This document shows, piece after piece, positions 1 through 8,184 of a stretch of 64,000 nucleotides of DNA. This DNA is from Paenibacillus sp. (GTDB lineage Bacteria > Bacillota > Bacilli > Paenibacillales > YIM-B00363): the NCBI RefSeq assembly GCF_031177825.1, contig NZ_JAPSKE010000005.1, positions 124,001 through 188,000 on the forward strand. The letters run 5' to 3'. The position numbers and the translations under genes were made by a program. How positions within the stretch are numbered: position 1 is the first letter of the stretch; each line of letters opens with the position of its first letter. The notes below the pieces were generated by a model. The model ran no database searches. It saw nothing but the letters and a program-made list of their open reading frames with translations, and was not told the DNA's origin.

Positions 1-626
1 GCTCCGAATGGGGCGCCGAGCATACGGAGATCGCGAAGTCGTCCGAACTTCCGTGCGTGCTTGTGGGACAAGAGTCGAACGTTCCGGGGGTGCCTTCCGT
101 GCACGTGGACAACGTGACGGCGTCGTACGAAGCCGTCACGTACCTCGTGCAGCGAGGGCATCGCGACATCGCGATCATTTGCGGAACCGGCAATATGGCG
201 GTCGGCACGCATCGGCTGCAGGGGTACCGGCAGGCCATGGCCGACGCGGAGCTGCCCGTGCGGGAGGATTGGGTGGTGGAGTGCGAGATTTCCGTGGAGG
301 AAGGGTATCGCGCCATGCGCGCGATCGCCGGAACGGGCGAGCTGCCCACCGCGGTGTTTTGCGCGACGGACCTCATGGCGATCGGCGCGATGAACTGCTT
401 GTTGGATCAAGGCGTGCGAATCCCGGAGGACGTGTCCGTGTTCGGCTTCGACGGCAGCTTCGTGTCGTCGATCTTCCGTCCGAAGCTGACGACGGTCGAA
501 TATTCCGCTACGGAGGTCGGCATGACCGCCGCTCGCCACTTGATGAAGCTGATAAAGGGCGAAACCGGCGTGCCGCCGCACTCCAACGTAACGCATTATT
601 TGGCGATTCGGGAGAGCACGAACTAA
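1..626 (+). CDS. LacI-family transcriptional repressor, C-terminal part (5' end outside window)
   Basis: The reading frame is open from the first bases, so the helix-turn-helix N-terminus lies upstream of the window. The visible ~207 residues match the periplasmic-binding-protein-like effector domain of LacI/GalR regulators: a stretch near VTYLVQRGHRDIAII, the PTAVFCATDLMAIGAMN segment, and the PEDVSVFGFDGSFVSS segment that is typical of the family's sugar-binding domain and dimer interface. Such proteins repress sugar-catabolism genes until a sugar or sugar phosphate binds. The target is not visible. A strong intrinsic terminator follows directly, so this is the last gene of its transcript. 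Confidence 0.9.
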   Translation, partial: SEWGAEHTEIAKSSELPCVLVGQESNVPGVPSVHVDNVTASYEAVTYLVQRGHRDIAIICGTGNMAVGTHRLQGYRQAMADAELPVREDWVVECEISVEEGYRAMRAIAGTGELPTAVFCATDLMAIGAMNCLLDQGVRIPEDVSVFGFDGSFVSSIFRPKLTTVEYSATEVGMTAARHLMKLIKGETGVPPHSNVTHYLAIRESTN

Positions 627-667
627 AAAACCAGCGTCCCCCTTCTTCTTGGGGACGCTGGTTTTTT
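625..667 (+). terminator. Rho-independent terminator of the LacI-type gene
   Basis: A perfect GC-rich stem (CCAGCGTCCCC pairing with GGGGACGCTGG) is flanked by A-rich and T-rich arms, starting at the stop codon. The flanks make it usable in both directions. Confidence 0.9.
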
Positions 668-730
668 GTGCGCCTCGGGCGCGCACCGGGGCGGCGGGGC
701 GGCCTAAACCGGCGCGCTAAGCTCACATCT

Positions 731-759
731 GCGCTTATAAGCGGAGTTTTCCGCCTAAA
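731..759. repeat. Short intergenic hairpin element, copy 1
   Basis: Contains an AAGCGGA / TCCGCCT inverted repeat in an otherwise gene-free stretch. It resembles the hairpin at 11095-11116 (a TTAAGCGG arm facing CCGCTTAA). Both are intergenic, which suggests a small dispersed hairpin family. Two copies are weak evidence. Confidence 0.35.
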
Positions 760-917
760 TTGATTGGCTCCACCTTAGACGCCGCCGACCGCGTACTTTG
801 TGTCCGCATTCGGGGCAGGGGTTACTCGCTATGTGCGTACTTCCTCCCTACTCGCCGACCGGTCGCCTATGCCGACACACTCTCTACGCGCCGCCGACAA
901 GCGAGGCGGGCCGCTAG

Positions 918-1580
918 TTAGAAGCGGTACGTCCAAAACCGCTCCGTCCCGAACCGCTCTTCGACTTCCTTCGTCGGCTGCTTCTTGTTCCCCTGCAGCT
1001 CGGGCACTTGAAATTGGCTCCGATGCGCTTGGATGGACGCGATCTTCTGCTTCAGGAACGGCTTCACGTCGACGACGACGTCCGGCTTGCCGATATACTG
1101 CTCGTGGTCCCGCGAGAACGCCATGCAGTGCACGACCGGACGCTCGTCCTCGGGCAGCCGCTCGACCGCGCGGATGACCGCCGCGCCGCATGCGTCATGG
1201 TCCGGGTGGACGCTGAACCCCGGATAGAACGTATATACCAAGGAAGGGCGCACCGTCTGAAGAAGCTCGAGAATGTTCCCGTCCAGCAGCTCCTTGTCCT
1301 CGAATTCGATCGTCTTGTCGTGAAACCCGAGCAAGCGGAGATCTTGAATGCCGATCGTCCGGCACGACAGCTCCAGCTCTTCCTTGCGAATCCGCGGGAG
1401 CGTCACCCGATTCGCGAACGGGGGAACCCCCATGTTGCGCCCCATCTCCCCAAGCGTCAAGCACGCGTAAGTCACGTACCCCCCTTCGCGTATATGCTTC
1501 GAAAGCGTGCCCGACAGCCCGAAGCACTCGTCGTCCGGGTGCGGCAGCACGACTAGAATTTTCCGTTCCGTTGATTCCAT
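918..1580 (-). CDS. bshB2: Bacillithiol biosynthesis deacetylase BshB2 (PIG-L family)
   Basis: 220 residues, the usual BshB2 length. PIG-L zinc-deacetylase signatures are clear: HPDDE near residues 14-18 (catalytic Asp and zinc ligands) and HPDHDACGAAV near 123-133 (zinc ligand). The segments TLGEMGRNMG and LRLLGFHDKTIEFED are characteristic of the Bacillus YojG/BshB2 subgroup. The family removes the acetyl group from GlcNAc-malate to give GlcN-malate in bacillithiol synthesis, in the cytoplasm. It lies 25 bp downstream of a YojF-type gene, the same pairing as in Bacillus subtilis, so the two are probably co-transcribed. Assignment is from recalled family features. Confidence 0.9.
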   Translation of the reverse strand: MESTERKILVVLPHPDDECFGLSGTLSKHIREGGYVTYACLTLGEMGRNMGVPPFANRVTLPRIRKEELELSCRTIGIQDLRLLGFHDKTIEFEDKELLDGNILELLQTVRPSLVYTFYPGFSVHPDHDACGAAVIRAVERLPEDERPVVHCMAFSRDHEQYIGKPDVVVDVKPFLKQKIASIQAHRSQFQVPELQGNKKQPTKEVEERFGTERFWTYRF

Positions 1581-1605
1581 AGGCTCGTACGCCTCCTCTG
1601 TCCGC

Positions 1606-1950
1606 TTAGAATGGCTGAGCGCTTAATTGAAGAGCGACGACCAGCTTGCCTTGGCTGTCGTGCCCGGCCAGGAGCAACCGTTCCGTCTCCGTCTCTTCGT
1701 AATGCGTCAAGCCTTCCGAATAAATCCACCCATGCTCCGTCTTCAAGCCGACGCGGTACGGACCGGCGCCGGAGACCGAGCCGTGCGTATACCGCACGGC
1801 GGCGTTCGTGACGAACGTCGCGGCCGGATGCTTGGTGCTGTCCCAATGGGCGGCATACGCGCCGGTCGTCATCTCGAGATGAAGATATAAGTCCTGATTC
1901 CGTAAGGAATCGATGCGGCGCTGAATTTCGCCGAGTTCGATCGGTTGCAC
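1606..1950 (-). CDS. yojF: YojF family protein (DUF1806)
   Basis: 114 residues resembling Bacillus YojF (DUF1806), a small protein encoded beside bshB2 in many Bacillales. The central part (THGSVSGAGPYRVGLKTEHGW, positions ~55-75) looks like a compact beta-rich fold. There is no signal peptide or membrane segment. The biochemical role is unknown to me; the conserved partnership with the deacetylase suggests a link to bacillithiol metabolism. It is upstream of bshB2 and likely the first gene of a two-gene operon. A purine-rich GAAAGGAAG ribosome binding site precedes the ATG. Confidence 0.85.
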   Translation of the reverse strand: MQPIELGEIQRRIDSLRNQDLYLHLEMTTGAYAAHWDSTKHPAATFVTNAAVRYTHGSVSGAGPYRVGLKTEHGWIYSEGLTHYEETETERLLLAGHDSQGKLVVALQLSAQPF

Positions 1951-2102
1951 GGTAACGACTTCCTTTCTTGCTAGCCGCGAGTTTTATGGTTTCGGCGTCT
2001 CTGTATTTGGCGATACGTTCGATCCAATCGTTAGACAGCTTATTCTACTATCTCATCTTCCGATCGATTCGACAAGTCCGCGGACGCCGCGGAAAACGAA
2101 GA

Positions 2103-2128
2103 AAGACCGCCTTAGCGGCAGTCTTCCG
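2103..2128 (-). terminator. Intrinsic terminator after the small basic protein gene
   Basis: On the minus strand an AGACTGCC / GGCGGTCT stem (one G-T pair) with a 5-base loop is followed by TTTCTT, directly after the stop of the gene at 2134-2235. The matched RBS, short ORF and terminator support a real small gene. Confidence 0.75.
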
Positions 2129-2133
2129 GAAAC

Positions 2134-2235
2134 CTACTTCGATTTTTTCTTCGCGGCGGATCGGCCTTGCTTCTTCGGATCGTCCGATGGCGGCGCGGCG
2201 TGCTGCGAGCCGTTCGGGCGAATTTGATCGCTCAT
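2134..2235 (-). CDS. Small basic hypothetical protein, 33 residues
   Basis: A 33-residue ORF starting with MSDQIRPNGS and ending in a lysine-rich tail (RSAAKKKSK). It is strongly hydrophilic with no membrane segment and is probably disordered. Support comes from a strong AAGGAGGAG ribosome binding site 6-8 bases before the ATG and a clean intrinsic terminator right after the stop. I do not recognise a family. Lysine-rich tails of this kind occur in nucleic-acid-associated and spore-associated small proteins, but that is only a suggestion. Confidence 0.6.
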   Translation of the reverse strand: MSDQIRPNGSQHAAPPSDDPKKQGRSAAKKKSK

Positions 2236-2294
2236 GGGTGCTCCTCCTTTTTCCGTAGGTTGTCGTTATTTATGCGCCGTTTCGGAGGAAACTA

Positions 2295-3932
2295 TCACGC
2301 ATGAACGTACAACCACTGCAGCCCGATCGATCCCCGCGCCGCCCGGATCGTTACCCGGCGGGTTCCCGGTCCCGCGGGGAAGCCCGAAGTCCGCAGCGTA
2401 TGCCATTCGCGCCGCGCGACGCCGAGCGACGCGACCGGAACGCCGTCCAACCGGACCTCGGCTTCCCCGTACCCGTCGGAGGAAACCATCGATTCCAGCG
2501 TATACGAGTCCGCGCCGCCCACAGGGACGACGAACTCGTAAGCCAGCCACTCGCCCTCTTCCAGATGGACGTACATCCATTCGTCGGCCTGCCACGGCTC
2601 GCCGCCCATGTGCTGGAAGTTCGGCCGGTCCAGACGGCTGTCGACGAACCGGATGTCCGTCCGGTCCCCGGCGCGAAAGCCCGCCGTCGCCTTCGGCCGG
2701 GGGCGCGGCCGCGCTTCCGGTCCGAAGCCGTAGCTGACGCCTTCGCCCTTGCAGCCGTAGAACGCGCCCGGAATCCGCAGCGGCGGCCGGCGAAGCAGCG
2801 CGTTCGCGACCTGCGGACGATATGCGCATCGCTCCAGCGGCAAGGCGTCCACATAGTCCCATAGGATGCGCTCCGCCGTCTCGGCAGCCGGCCGGGCGCC
2901 GCCTTCCAAATAAGCGACCAACAGCGGCCACCCGTCCGGCTTCGGAACCGAGTACGGCGAGTTGTCGCAGTCCATCTTTTTCCACGTCCAGAAGTTCCAC
3001 GAAATGCCATGATCCTCATATAACCCGAAGGCGCCGACGTACCAATCGCAATTGTTCTCTCCGCCCTCGCCCATGAAGATCGGCACGTTCCACGCCTCCC
3101 GCCTCTCGAGGAACGGCCGAAGGCTCTCCGTATCCGGGTGATTCCAATACTTATGGAACTGCAGCATCAGATTGTCGTCGAGCTTCTCGTCGAAGATCGA
3201 CCAATCCGTCGCCCAATGGACGCCTTCCAAGATGATCATATGCTTCTCGTCGACCTCGCGGATCGCGCGGACGATATCCTTGTACAGCGGCATCACCCGG
3301 TCGTTGTAAGAAGAAAACCACTCCGGCAGCGGTTCGTTCAGCAAATCGTAGCCGGCCACGATCCATTCGTCCTTATACCGCGCCGCGAGCAAACGCCACA
3401 GTTCGATCGTCATCCGCCGGTTCCGCTCGCTCGTAAACAAGTCCGGCCGGTCGAACTCGGAATCGTCGATGTTCGTTCCCGTCTGGCCCCCGGGCGCGCC
3501 GTGCAAATCCAAGATCGCGTATACGGCGTGATCCCGGCACCAGCCGATGACGCGATCGAGCAGCTGCAGATACTTCTCGCGGCATCGAAGCGGCTCCTCC
3601 TGTTCGATAAGCAATCTTGCGTTGATCGGGATGCGGACCGAGTTGAAGCCCTCGGCCGCGACGGCCCGGACGTCCGCTTCGGATATATAACGATCGTAGT
3701 ACAGCGCCCAGAAGCGCGCCGCCTTGTCCGCGCCGATCAGCTCCTCGATCATGCGCTCGATCTTCCTCGGGCGGTCCCCCCCGTTCGGGAACCGCCACAT
3801 ATACCCCTCCGGCAGCAGCCAGCTGCCGAAGCCGACGCCTCGAAGCAGCACTTCTTCGCCCGAGCCGTTCACCAGCTTCGTGCCGGAAGCGCGCAGAAAT
3901 CCCGAAACCTCCGTCGTTCGATTTCGTTCCAT
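2295..3932 (-). CDS. Cytoplasmic GH5-type glycoside hydrolase with C-terminal carbohydrate-binding-like domain
   Basis: 545 residues. A GH5-like (beta/alpha)8 barrel occupies about residues 15-370: GFNSVRIPIN near 95-104, LDLHGAPGGQ near 141-150, acid/base Glu about 200 in DLLNEPLPEW, and the likely nucleophile Glu about 289 in IFMGEGG. Residues ~430-545 form a beta-sandwich resembling CBM6-type modules (FQHMGGEPWQADEWMYVHLEEGEW region). There is no signal peptide, so it should act in the cytoplasm on imported beta-linked oligosaccharides; glucan, mannan or xyloglucan fragments are all possible. It lies 21 bp after the permease gene and is the last gene of the ABC-transporter operon. The RBS GAGGAGG sits just before the ATG. 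Confidence 0.85.
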   Translation of the reverse strand: MERNRTTEVSGFLRASGTKLVNGSGEEVLLRGVGFGSWLLPEGYMWRFPNGGDRPRKIERMIEELIGADKAARFWALYYDRYISEADVRAVAAEGFNSVRIPINARLLIEQEEPLRCREKYLQLLDRVIGWCRDHAVYAILDLHGAPGGQTGTNIDDSEFDRPDLFTSERNRRMTIELWRLLAARYKDEWIVAGYDLLNEPLPEWFSSYNDRVMPLYKDIVRAIREVDEKHMIILEGVHWATDWSIFDEKLDDNLMLQFHKYWNHPDTESLRPFLERREAWNVPIFMGEGGENNCDWYVGAFGLYEDHGISWNFWTWKKMDCDNSPYSVPKPDGWPLLVAYLEGGARPAAETAERILWDYVDALPLERCAYRPQVANALLRRPPLRIPGAFYGCKGEGVSYGFGPEARPRPRPKATAGFRAGDRTDIRFVDSRLDRPNFQHMGGEPWQADEWMYVHLEEGEWLAYEFVVPVGGADSYTLESMVSSDGYGEAEVRLDGVPVASLGVARREWHTLRTSGFPAGPGTRRVTIRAARGSIGLQWLYVHA

Positions 3933-3953
3933 AGAACCTCCTCGCCCCTCGCG

Positions 3954-4787
3954 TCAGCCTTTGATCGCGCCTTCCGCGACGCCGCTGAGGATATATTTCT
4001 GCAGCAGCAAATACGCCGCGACGACCGGCAGCATCGTGAGCACGAGAGACGCCAAGATCGCCGACCAATCATTGTTGTATTCGCCGAACAGCATGTTCGT
4101 TGCAATCAATAACGTGTAATAGTCGCTGTCCGTCAGCATCAGAAGCGGCAGCAGGAAGTCGTTCCACATCCACAGCGCGTTCAAGATCGCGACGGTGGCG
4201 GAAATCGGCAGCAGCAGCGGGAAGATGACCGAAGCAAACAATCTCAGCTCGCCGCAGCCGTCGATGACCGCCGCTTCGTCCAGATCCCGCGGGATCGACT
4301 TCACGAAGCCGTGGTACAGAAACACCGCGAGCGCCACGCCGAGTCCGATGTAAATGAGCCCTAACCCGTACGTCGTCCCCTGCAGATGAAGCCCTCTGGC
4401 GATCCGGACGAGGCTGATCATGATCGAATGGAACGGGATGAGCGAAGACAGGGCGAACAGCCCGAAGAGCGCTCCGCTCAGCCGCCCCGGCGTACGGGAC
4501 ATCTTATACCCCGCGAGCGAAGCGAGCAGCACGATGCCCGCGACGCCGATGACCGTGACGACGATCGTGTTCTTGAAGCTTTGCGGAAAGTCGATCTTCG
4601 CGTAGGCGTCCGCGTAGTTGAGCAGCTCCAACCGGCTCGGCCAGGACAAGACGTTCGTCAGCATCTCGCCCTCGGTCTTGACGGAATTGAGCAGCGCCAT
4701 ATAGATCGGGAACAACGTGAAGACGGCCGTCAGGGACAAGGCGAGCAGAATCGCCGCGCGGGACGCGGCACGGCCGGAGCGCCTCAT
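3954..4787 (-). CDS. Carbohydrate ABC transporter permease (MalG/CUT1 type)
   Basis: 277 residues with about six membrane segments. The cytoplasmic EAA loop (DLDEAAVIDGCGELRLFASVIFP, around residues 180-200) contacts the ATPase. The MalG-like C-terminus ends VAEGAIKG. The start chosen is the ATG overlapping the upstream permease stop in an ATGA junction, preceded by GGGAGGTGG; an upstream in-frame extension is overlapping-frame noise. It works with the partner permease and the binding protein encoded upstream. No ATPase gene is present, as is usual for Gram-positive CUT1 systems that share a common MsmX-type ATPase. Confidence 0.92.
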   Translation of the reverse strand: MRRSGRAASRAAILLALSLTAVFTLFPIYMALLNSVKTEGEMLTNVLSWPSRLELLNYADAYAKIDFPQSFKNTIVVTVIGVAGIVLLASLAGYKMSRTPGRLSGALFGLFALSSLIPFHSIMISLVRIARGLHLQGTTYGLGLIYIGLGVALAVFLYHGFVKSIPRDLDEAAVIDGCGELRLFASVIFPLLLPISATVAILNALWMWNDFLLPLLMLTDSDYYTLLIATNMLFGEYNNDWSAILASLVLTMLPVVAAYLLLQKYILSGVAEGAIKG

Positions 4788-5665
4788 GCCTCCACCTCCC
4801 TTCGCTTCATGATGCGCAGCTGAATCAAGGTGAGCAGAAGAACGATCAGGAACAAAATCATCGCCTTGGCGCTCGCATACCCGTACCGCTGCTGAAACCG
4901 GAACGCTTCCTCCATAATGTTGATCGCGATCACCTGCGTCGACCGGCCCGGTCCGCCGCCCGTTAGCGCGTACACGGCGTCGAACACCTTGAAGGACGTA
5001 CTGAGCGTCAAGAACACGCCGATCGTGATCGCCGGGTAGATCATCGGCAGCGTGACGTGCCGGACGGTCTGCCACGCGTTCGCGCCGTCGATCGCCGCGG
5101 CTTCCTTCAGGTGGACCGGAACGCCCTGCAGCCCCGCGATATAGATGACCATAATGTAGCCGACCCCGCCCCACAGCGAGAGCACGAGGATGGAATAGAA
5201 CGAAAGCGACGGGTCGCCGATCCACGACCGGTCGAGCCAGCCGAAGCCGGTCCGCTCCGCGAAGAACGGCAGCGCCTTCGTAAAGATGAACATCCACATG
5301 AAGCCGCCGACGATCATGCTGAGCATGTTGGGCATAAAGAAGATCGTGCGGAACAGCGCCTTGCTTCGGCGTCGAGACTCCACGAGCACCGCCAGCCCCA
5401 GCGCGGCGACGTTCTGCAGCACGACCATGAACATCACGTATTTGAGCGTAAAGAGAATGGAATCCAGAAAATACGGGTCGTCCCGAAGCGCTTCGACGTA
5501 ATTGGATACGCCCACCCACGCGTACTCGCGATTCAATCCGTTCCAATCCGTCAGACTGTACCAGAAGCCCCCGAAGGCGGGGAGAACCGTACAGACGAGG
5601 TAGAAGAGCAAGGCGGGAAGGACGAAAGCGAGCAGGACGGCCGTCCGCTTCGCGCCCCTCGTCAT
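4784..5665 (-). CDS. Carbohydrate ABC transporter permease (MalF/CUT1 type)
   Basis: 293 residues, about six membrane segments, with the EAA loop (HLKEAAAIDGANAWQTVRHVTLP) that docks the ATPase. Near the C-terminus TGGGPGRSTQVI is typical of MalF-like sugar permeases. The start was chosen at the ATG overlapping the binding-protein stop (ATGA), which indicates translational coupling; an ATG 27 bases upstream is possible. It forms the membrane heterodimer with the next gene for oligosaccharide import, feeding the cytoplasmic GH5 enzyme of the same operon. Confidence 0.92.
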   Translation of the reverse strand: MTRGAKRTAVLLAFVLPALLFYLVCTVLPAFGGFWYSLTDWNGLNREYAWVGVSNYVEALRDDPYFLDSILFTLKYVMFMVVLQNVAALGLAVLVESRRRSKALFRTIFFMPNMLSMIVGGFMWMFIFTKALPFFAERTGFGWLDRSWIGDPSLSFYSILVLSLWGGVGYIMVIYIAGLQGVPVHLKEAAAIDGANAWQTVRHVTLPMIYPAITIGVFLTLSTSFKVFDAVYALTGGGPGRSTQVIAINIMEEAFRFQQRYGYASAKAMILFLIVLLLTLIQLRIMKRREVEA

Positions 5666-6996
5666 TGCGACGCTTTCACCGCCGCGGCCCACGTGCGGTC
5701 CATCGTCTCGATAAACTGCTCCTTCGTCACTTCCTTCGCGTAGTAGCTTTGCAGCAGCTTCGCTTGCTCGTCGGTGACGCCGTTCGGCAGCTTCAGATCC
5801 TGATACGCCTTGCCCTGAGCGACGTATTCGGACGCTTCGTTAACCCAAGGGAACACCTCGTACCGATGGACGCTCGAGACGGGGTTGAACTTCAGCTCCT
5901 GAAACAACGCCGACGAATCCTTCTCGTCAAGAATGTAGTTGAGCAGGTCGAGCGCGACTTCCTTGTTTTTGCTCGTCGGCGATACGGCGAGCGTCGTCGA
6001 CGTAGACAGATTGATCATCGTCCCCGCCGGATCGTTGCTGACCGGCAGCGGCGCGACGCCGAATTCCATATCCGGGTTGACCTTCAGAATCGTCTCCGCG
6101 TTCCAAGGCCCTTGCACCCACATCGCCGCCTTGCCGTTCGCGAAGTCCGTCGAGCCCGCTTCGTTGCCGACCTCGAACGGCTTCTCCGTGCCGTTCGCCA
6201 TAATAAGATCGATGATATCGAAAATGCTCTGAACGTCCGCGTACGACGCCTCCCCCGCGCTCATCTTCTCGATCCAATCCGGCTGCCGGGACGACACGAT
6301 GCCGCCGAGCGACAGCGCCGTCATCAGCTGCGGCACCCACGATTCTTGGAACGCGAGCAGGAACGGTGCGACGCCGTTCGCCTTGAGCGTCTCGACGGCC
6401 GCCTTCATCTCGTCTAACGTCTGCGGCGGCGTAAGGCCGTTGTCGGCGAAAATTTTCTTATTGTACAGATACCCCCAAGACAAGCTTTCCATCGGAAGCG
6501 CGACGACCTTGCCGTCCAACGTGACTTGCTGCTTCACGCCGTCGTACAGCGTCGCGACGAACGGCTCGGCGGACAAATCCTCGAGATAACCGGCAGCATG
6601 ATACGTCGCCAGATCGTTGGCATGGACGTCGAACAAGTCCGGGGCGTCGTTCGAGGCGAGCCTCGCCTGCAGCACCTGCTTCGCCTGATCGGGATTCGGC
6701 ATCTCCAGCTCGATCGTCACGTCGATGTTTTTCTCCGCGAGCTCCTTCGCTTTGAATTGCTCGAAGTATTTCTCGAAATACTCCTTGAATCGCGGCTGGC
6801 CGAGCATGACCTTCAATTCCGCCTTCGTCGTCGGCGGCGTCTCCGCCGGCTTCGGCTGCTCCTCCTTCGCCGCGCCCGTATCCGCGGCGCCCGGTTCGTC
6901 CTGCGGCTCGTTCCCCGGCGTGCCGCCCGAGCTGCACGCCGCCAGAAGCGACAGCAGCAAAATCGAAATCAACATCGTATAAAGCGCTTTCTTCAT
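5662..6996 (-). CDS. Sugar ABC transporter solute-binding lipoprotein (family 1)
   Basis: 444 residues. A lipoprotein signal peptide with lipobox LLAAC (Cys about 21) is followed by a Ser/Gly/Glu-rich linker to about residue 57 and then a two-lobe binding fold (YEHAAGYLEDL-type segment, MWVQGPWNAETI near 290, INLSTSTTLAVS). This is the MalE/UgpB-like CUT1 class. It is anchored outside the membrane and delivers oligosaccharides to the two downstream permeases, with which it shares ATGA overlaps. It is the first gene of a four-gene operon (binding protein, two permeases, GH5) next to its two-component system. Confidence 0.93.
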   Translation of the reverse strand: MKKALYTMLISILLLSLLAACSSGGTPGNEPQDEPGAADTGAAKEEQPKPAETPPTTKAELKVMLGQPRFKEYFEKYFEQFKAKELAEKNIDVTIELEMPNPDQAKQVLQARLASNDAPDLFDVHANDLATYHAAGYLEDLSAEPFVATLYDGVKQQVTLDGKVVALPMESLSWGYLYNKKIFADNGLTPPQTLDEMKAAVETLKANGVAPFLLAFQESWVPQLMTALSLGGIVSSRQPDWIEKMSAGEASYADVQSIFDIIDLIMANGTEKPFEVGNEAGSTDFANGKAAMWVQGPWNAETILKVNPDMEFGVAPLPVSNDPAGTMINLSTSTTLAVSPTSKNKEVALDLLNYILDEKDSSALFQELKFNPVSSVHRYEVFPWVNEASEYVAQGKAYQDLKLPNGVTDEQAKLLQSYYAKEVTKEQFIETMDRTWAAAVKASQ

Positions 6997-7028
6997 GAAG
7001 GTTACCCCCTTAAAGTAAGTACATCCCC

Positions 7029-7094
7029 AGTATAAGAGAGCCCTCGATTCCGATCATTCCAGCGAATTAGCGACTTTCGTTGCACGATATTGAT
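7029..7094 (-). promoter_or_regulatory. Promoter region of the GH5/ABC operon with candidate response-regulator site
   Basis: On the minus strand a TATACT -10 box lies at 7034-7029, about 33 bases before the binding-protein start. No good -35 box is seen, which is common at activator-dependent promoters. At 7074-7094, about 39 bases upstream of the -10, is a 21-base element that recurs with one mismatch at 10079-10099 upstream of the sensor kinase. The adjacent AraC-type response regulator is the obvious candidate to bind it. Confidence 0.6.
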
Positions 7095-7101
7095 ATCCGC
7101 G

Positions 7102-8184
7102 TTAGGGGCGGCGCTCCGCTCGGAACTCCCCCGGCGTCAGGCCGGTCTGTTTCTTGAAAATACGGTGGAAGTACGCGAGCTCGGAATACCCGACCGTCCG
7201 GGCGACGTCTTTCGTCGCCATCCCCGGGACGACGAGCAGCTCCTTCGCCCGCTCGATCCGTCTCCGGACGATGTATTCCGAGACGTTCTCCCCCGTCGTC
7301 GACTTGAAGGAACGGCTGAGATGCTCCTTGCTCACATAAAAGCGAAGGGCGATCGACTCCAGCGTAATCGGATCGGCGTAATGCTCGTCGATATACCGGA
7401 CGACTTGAGCGATCGCGAGCTTCGCCTTGCTCGGCCGGCTCGCCTCGATGCGGTCGATCGCCTCGGCGTAGGCGTCGGCCAACGCGCGCACGACCGCTCC
7501 CGCGCTCTTGGGCGTCCCGCGGGACGACGCGTCCGGCGGCGCCGACGCTTCCCGCCGCTCCGCCATAAATTCCCGAAGCGTCCGCAGCCCGTCGGCGTAC
7601 ATCTGCCGCAGCATCGGCTCGTCGGCCCCCCCGGGATACGCCGCGCGAAGCAGCTCCTCAAGCTTGTCGAGCGCCTGAAGCGCCGCGGGCTTATTCAGCT
7701 CGAAGAGCGAAGCGTACAGCCGCTGCCGAAGGAGCAGGTACCGTTCCATCATCGCCGCGTCCGGCAGCGCGAGCGGCGACCGCCAAGAGGTGCTTACCGT
7801 CTGCTCCGCCTGCTCCAAGTCTCGGACGCAGCGCTCCAACGCGCCGTTCAGCTCGGCCGGATCGATCGGCTTAAGCATATATTCGACCGCGCGGGACTGG
7901 ATCGCTTGCTTGAGGTACGCGAAGTCGTCGTAGCCGCTCATCACGATAATTTTCAAGCTCGGAACGCGTTCGTTCATCGCCTGCAGCAGCTTCACGCCGT
8001 CCACGCCGGGCATTCGCATGTCAGTGACGACGATGTCCGGCTTCAGCCGCTCGATCGACCGCAGCCCCTGCGTGCCGTCCTCCGCTTCGCCCGCCACCGT
8101 CAGCCCGAGGCGGCTCCATTCGCCGAGCGCCTTCACCGCCTCGCGCGCCCACGGCTCGTCGTCAATAATCAGTACGGTTCTCAT
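7102..8184 (-). CDS. Response regulator with AraC-type DNA-binding domain (YesN class)
   Basis: 360 residues. The N-terminal receiver domain (1-120) has the acidic pair DDE at 8-10, the phospho-acceptor Asp near 55 in DIVVTDMRMPGVDG, and the Lys in YMLKPIDP. The C-terminal ~100 residues are an AraC double helix-turn-helix (ITLESIALRFYVSKEHLSRSFKSTTGENVSEYI, then KDVARTVGYSELAYFHRIFKKQTGLTPGEFR). It is coupled by ATGA to the histidine kinase encoded just upstream and lies immediately upstream of the sugar ABC operon, so it most likely activates that operon when phosphorylated. Confidence 0.94.
   Translation of the reverse strand: MRTVLIIDDEPWAREAVKALGEWSRLGLTVAGEAEDGTQGLRSIERLKPDIVVTDMRMPGVDGVKLLQAMNERVPSLKIIVMSGYDDFAYLKQAIQSRAVEYMLKPIDPAELNGALERCVRDLEQAEQTVSTSWRSPLALPDAAMMERYLLLRQRLYASLFELNKPAALQALDKLEELLRAAYPGGADEPMLRQMYADGLRTLREFMAERREASAPPDASSRGTPKSAGAVVRALADAYAEAIDRIEASRPSKAKLAIAQVVRYIDEHYADPITLESIALRFYVSKEHLSRSFKSTTGENVSEYIVRRRIERAKELLVVPGMATKDVARTVGYSELAYFHRIFKKQTGLTPGEFRAERRP

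Noticed and set aside
3954..5546. Long extension of the MalG-type permease to 530 residues
   Set aside because: The added 250 residues are an out-of-frame reading of the partner permease; the ATGA junction and RBS fix the start at 4787.
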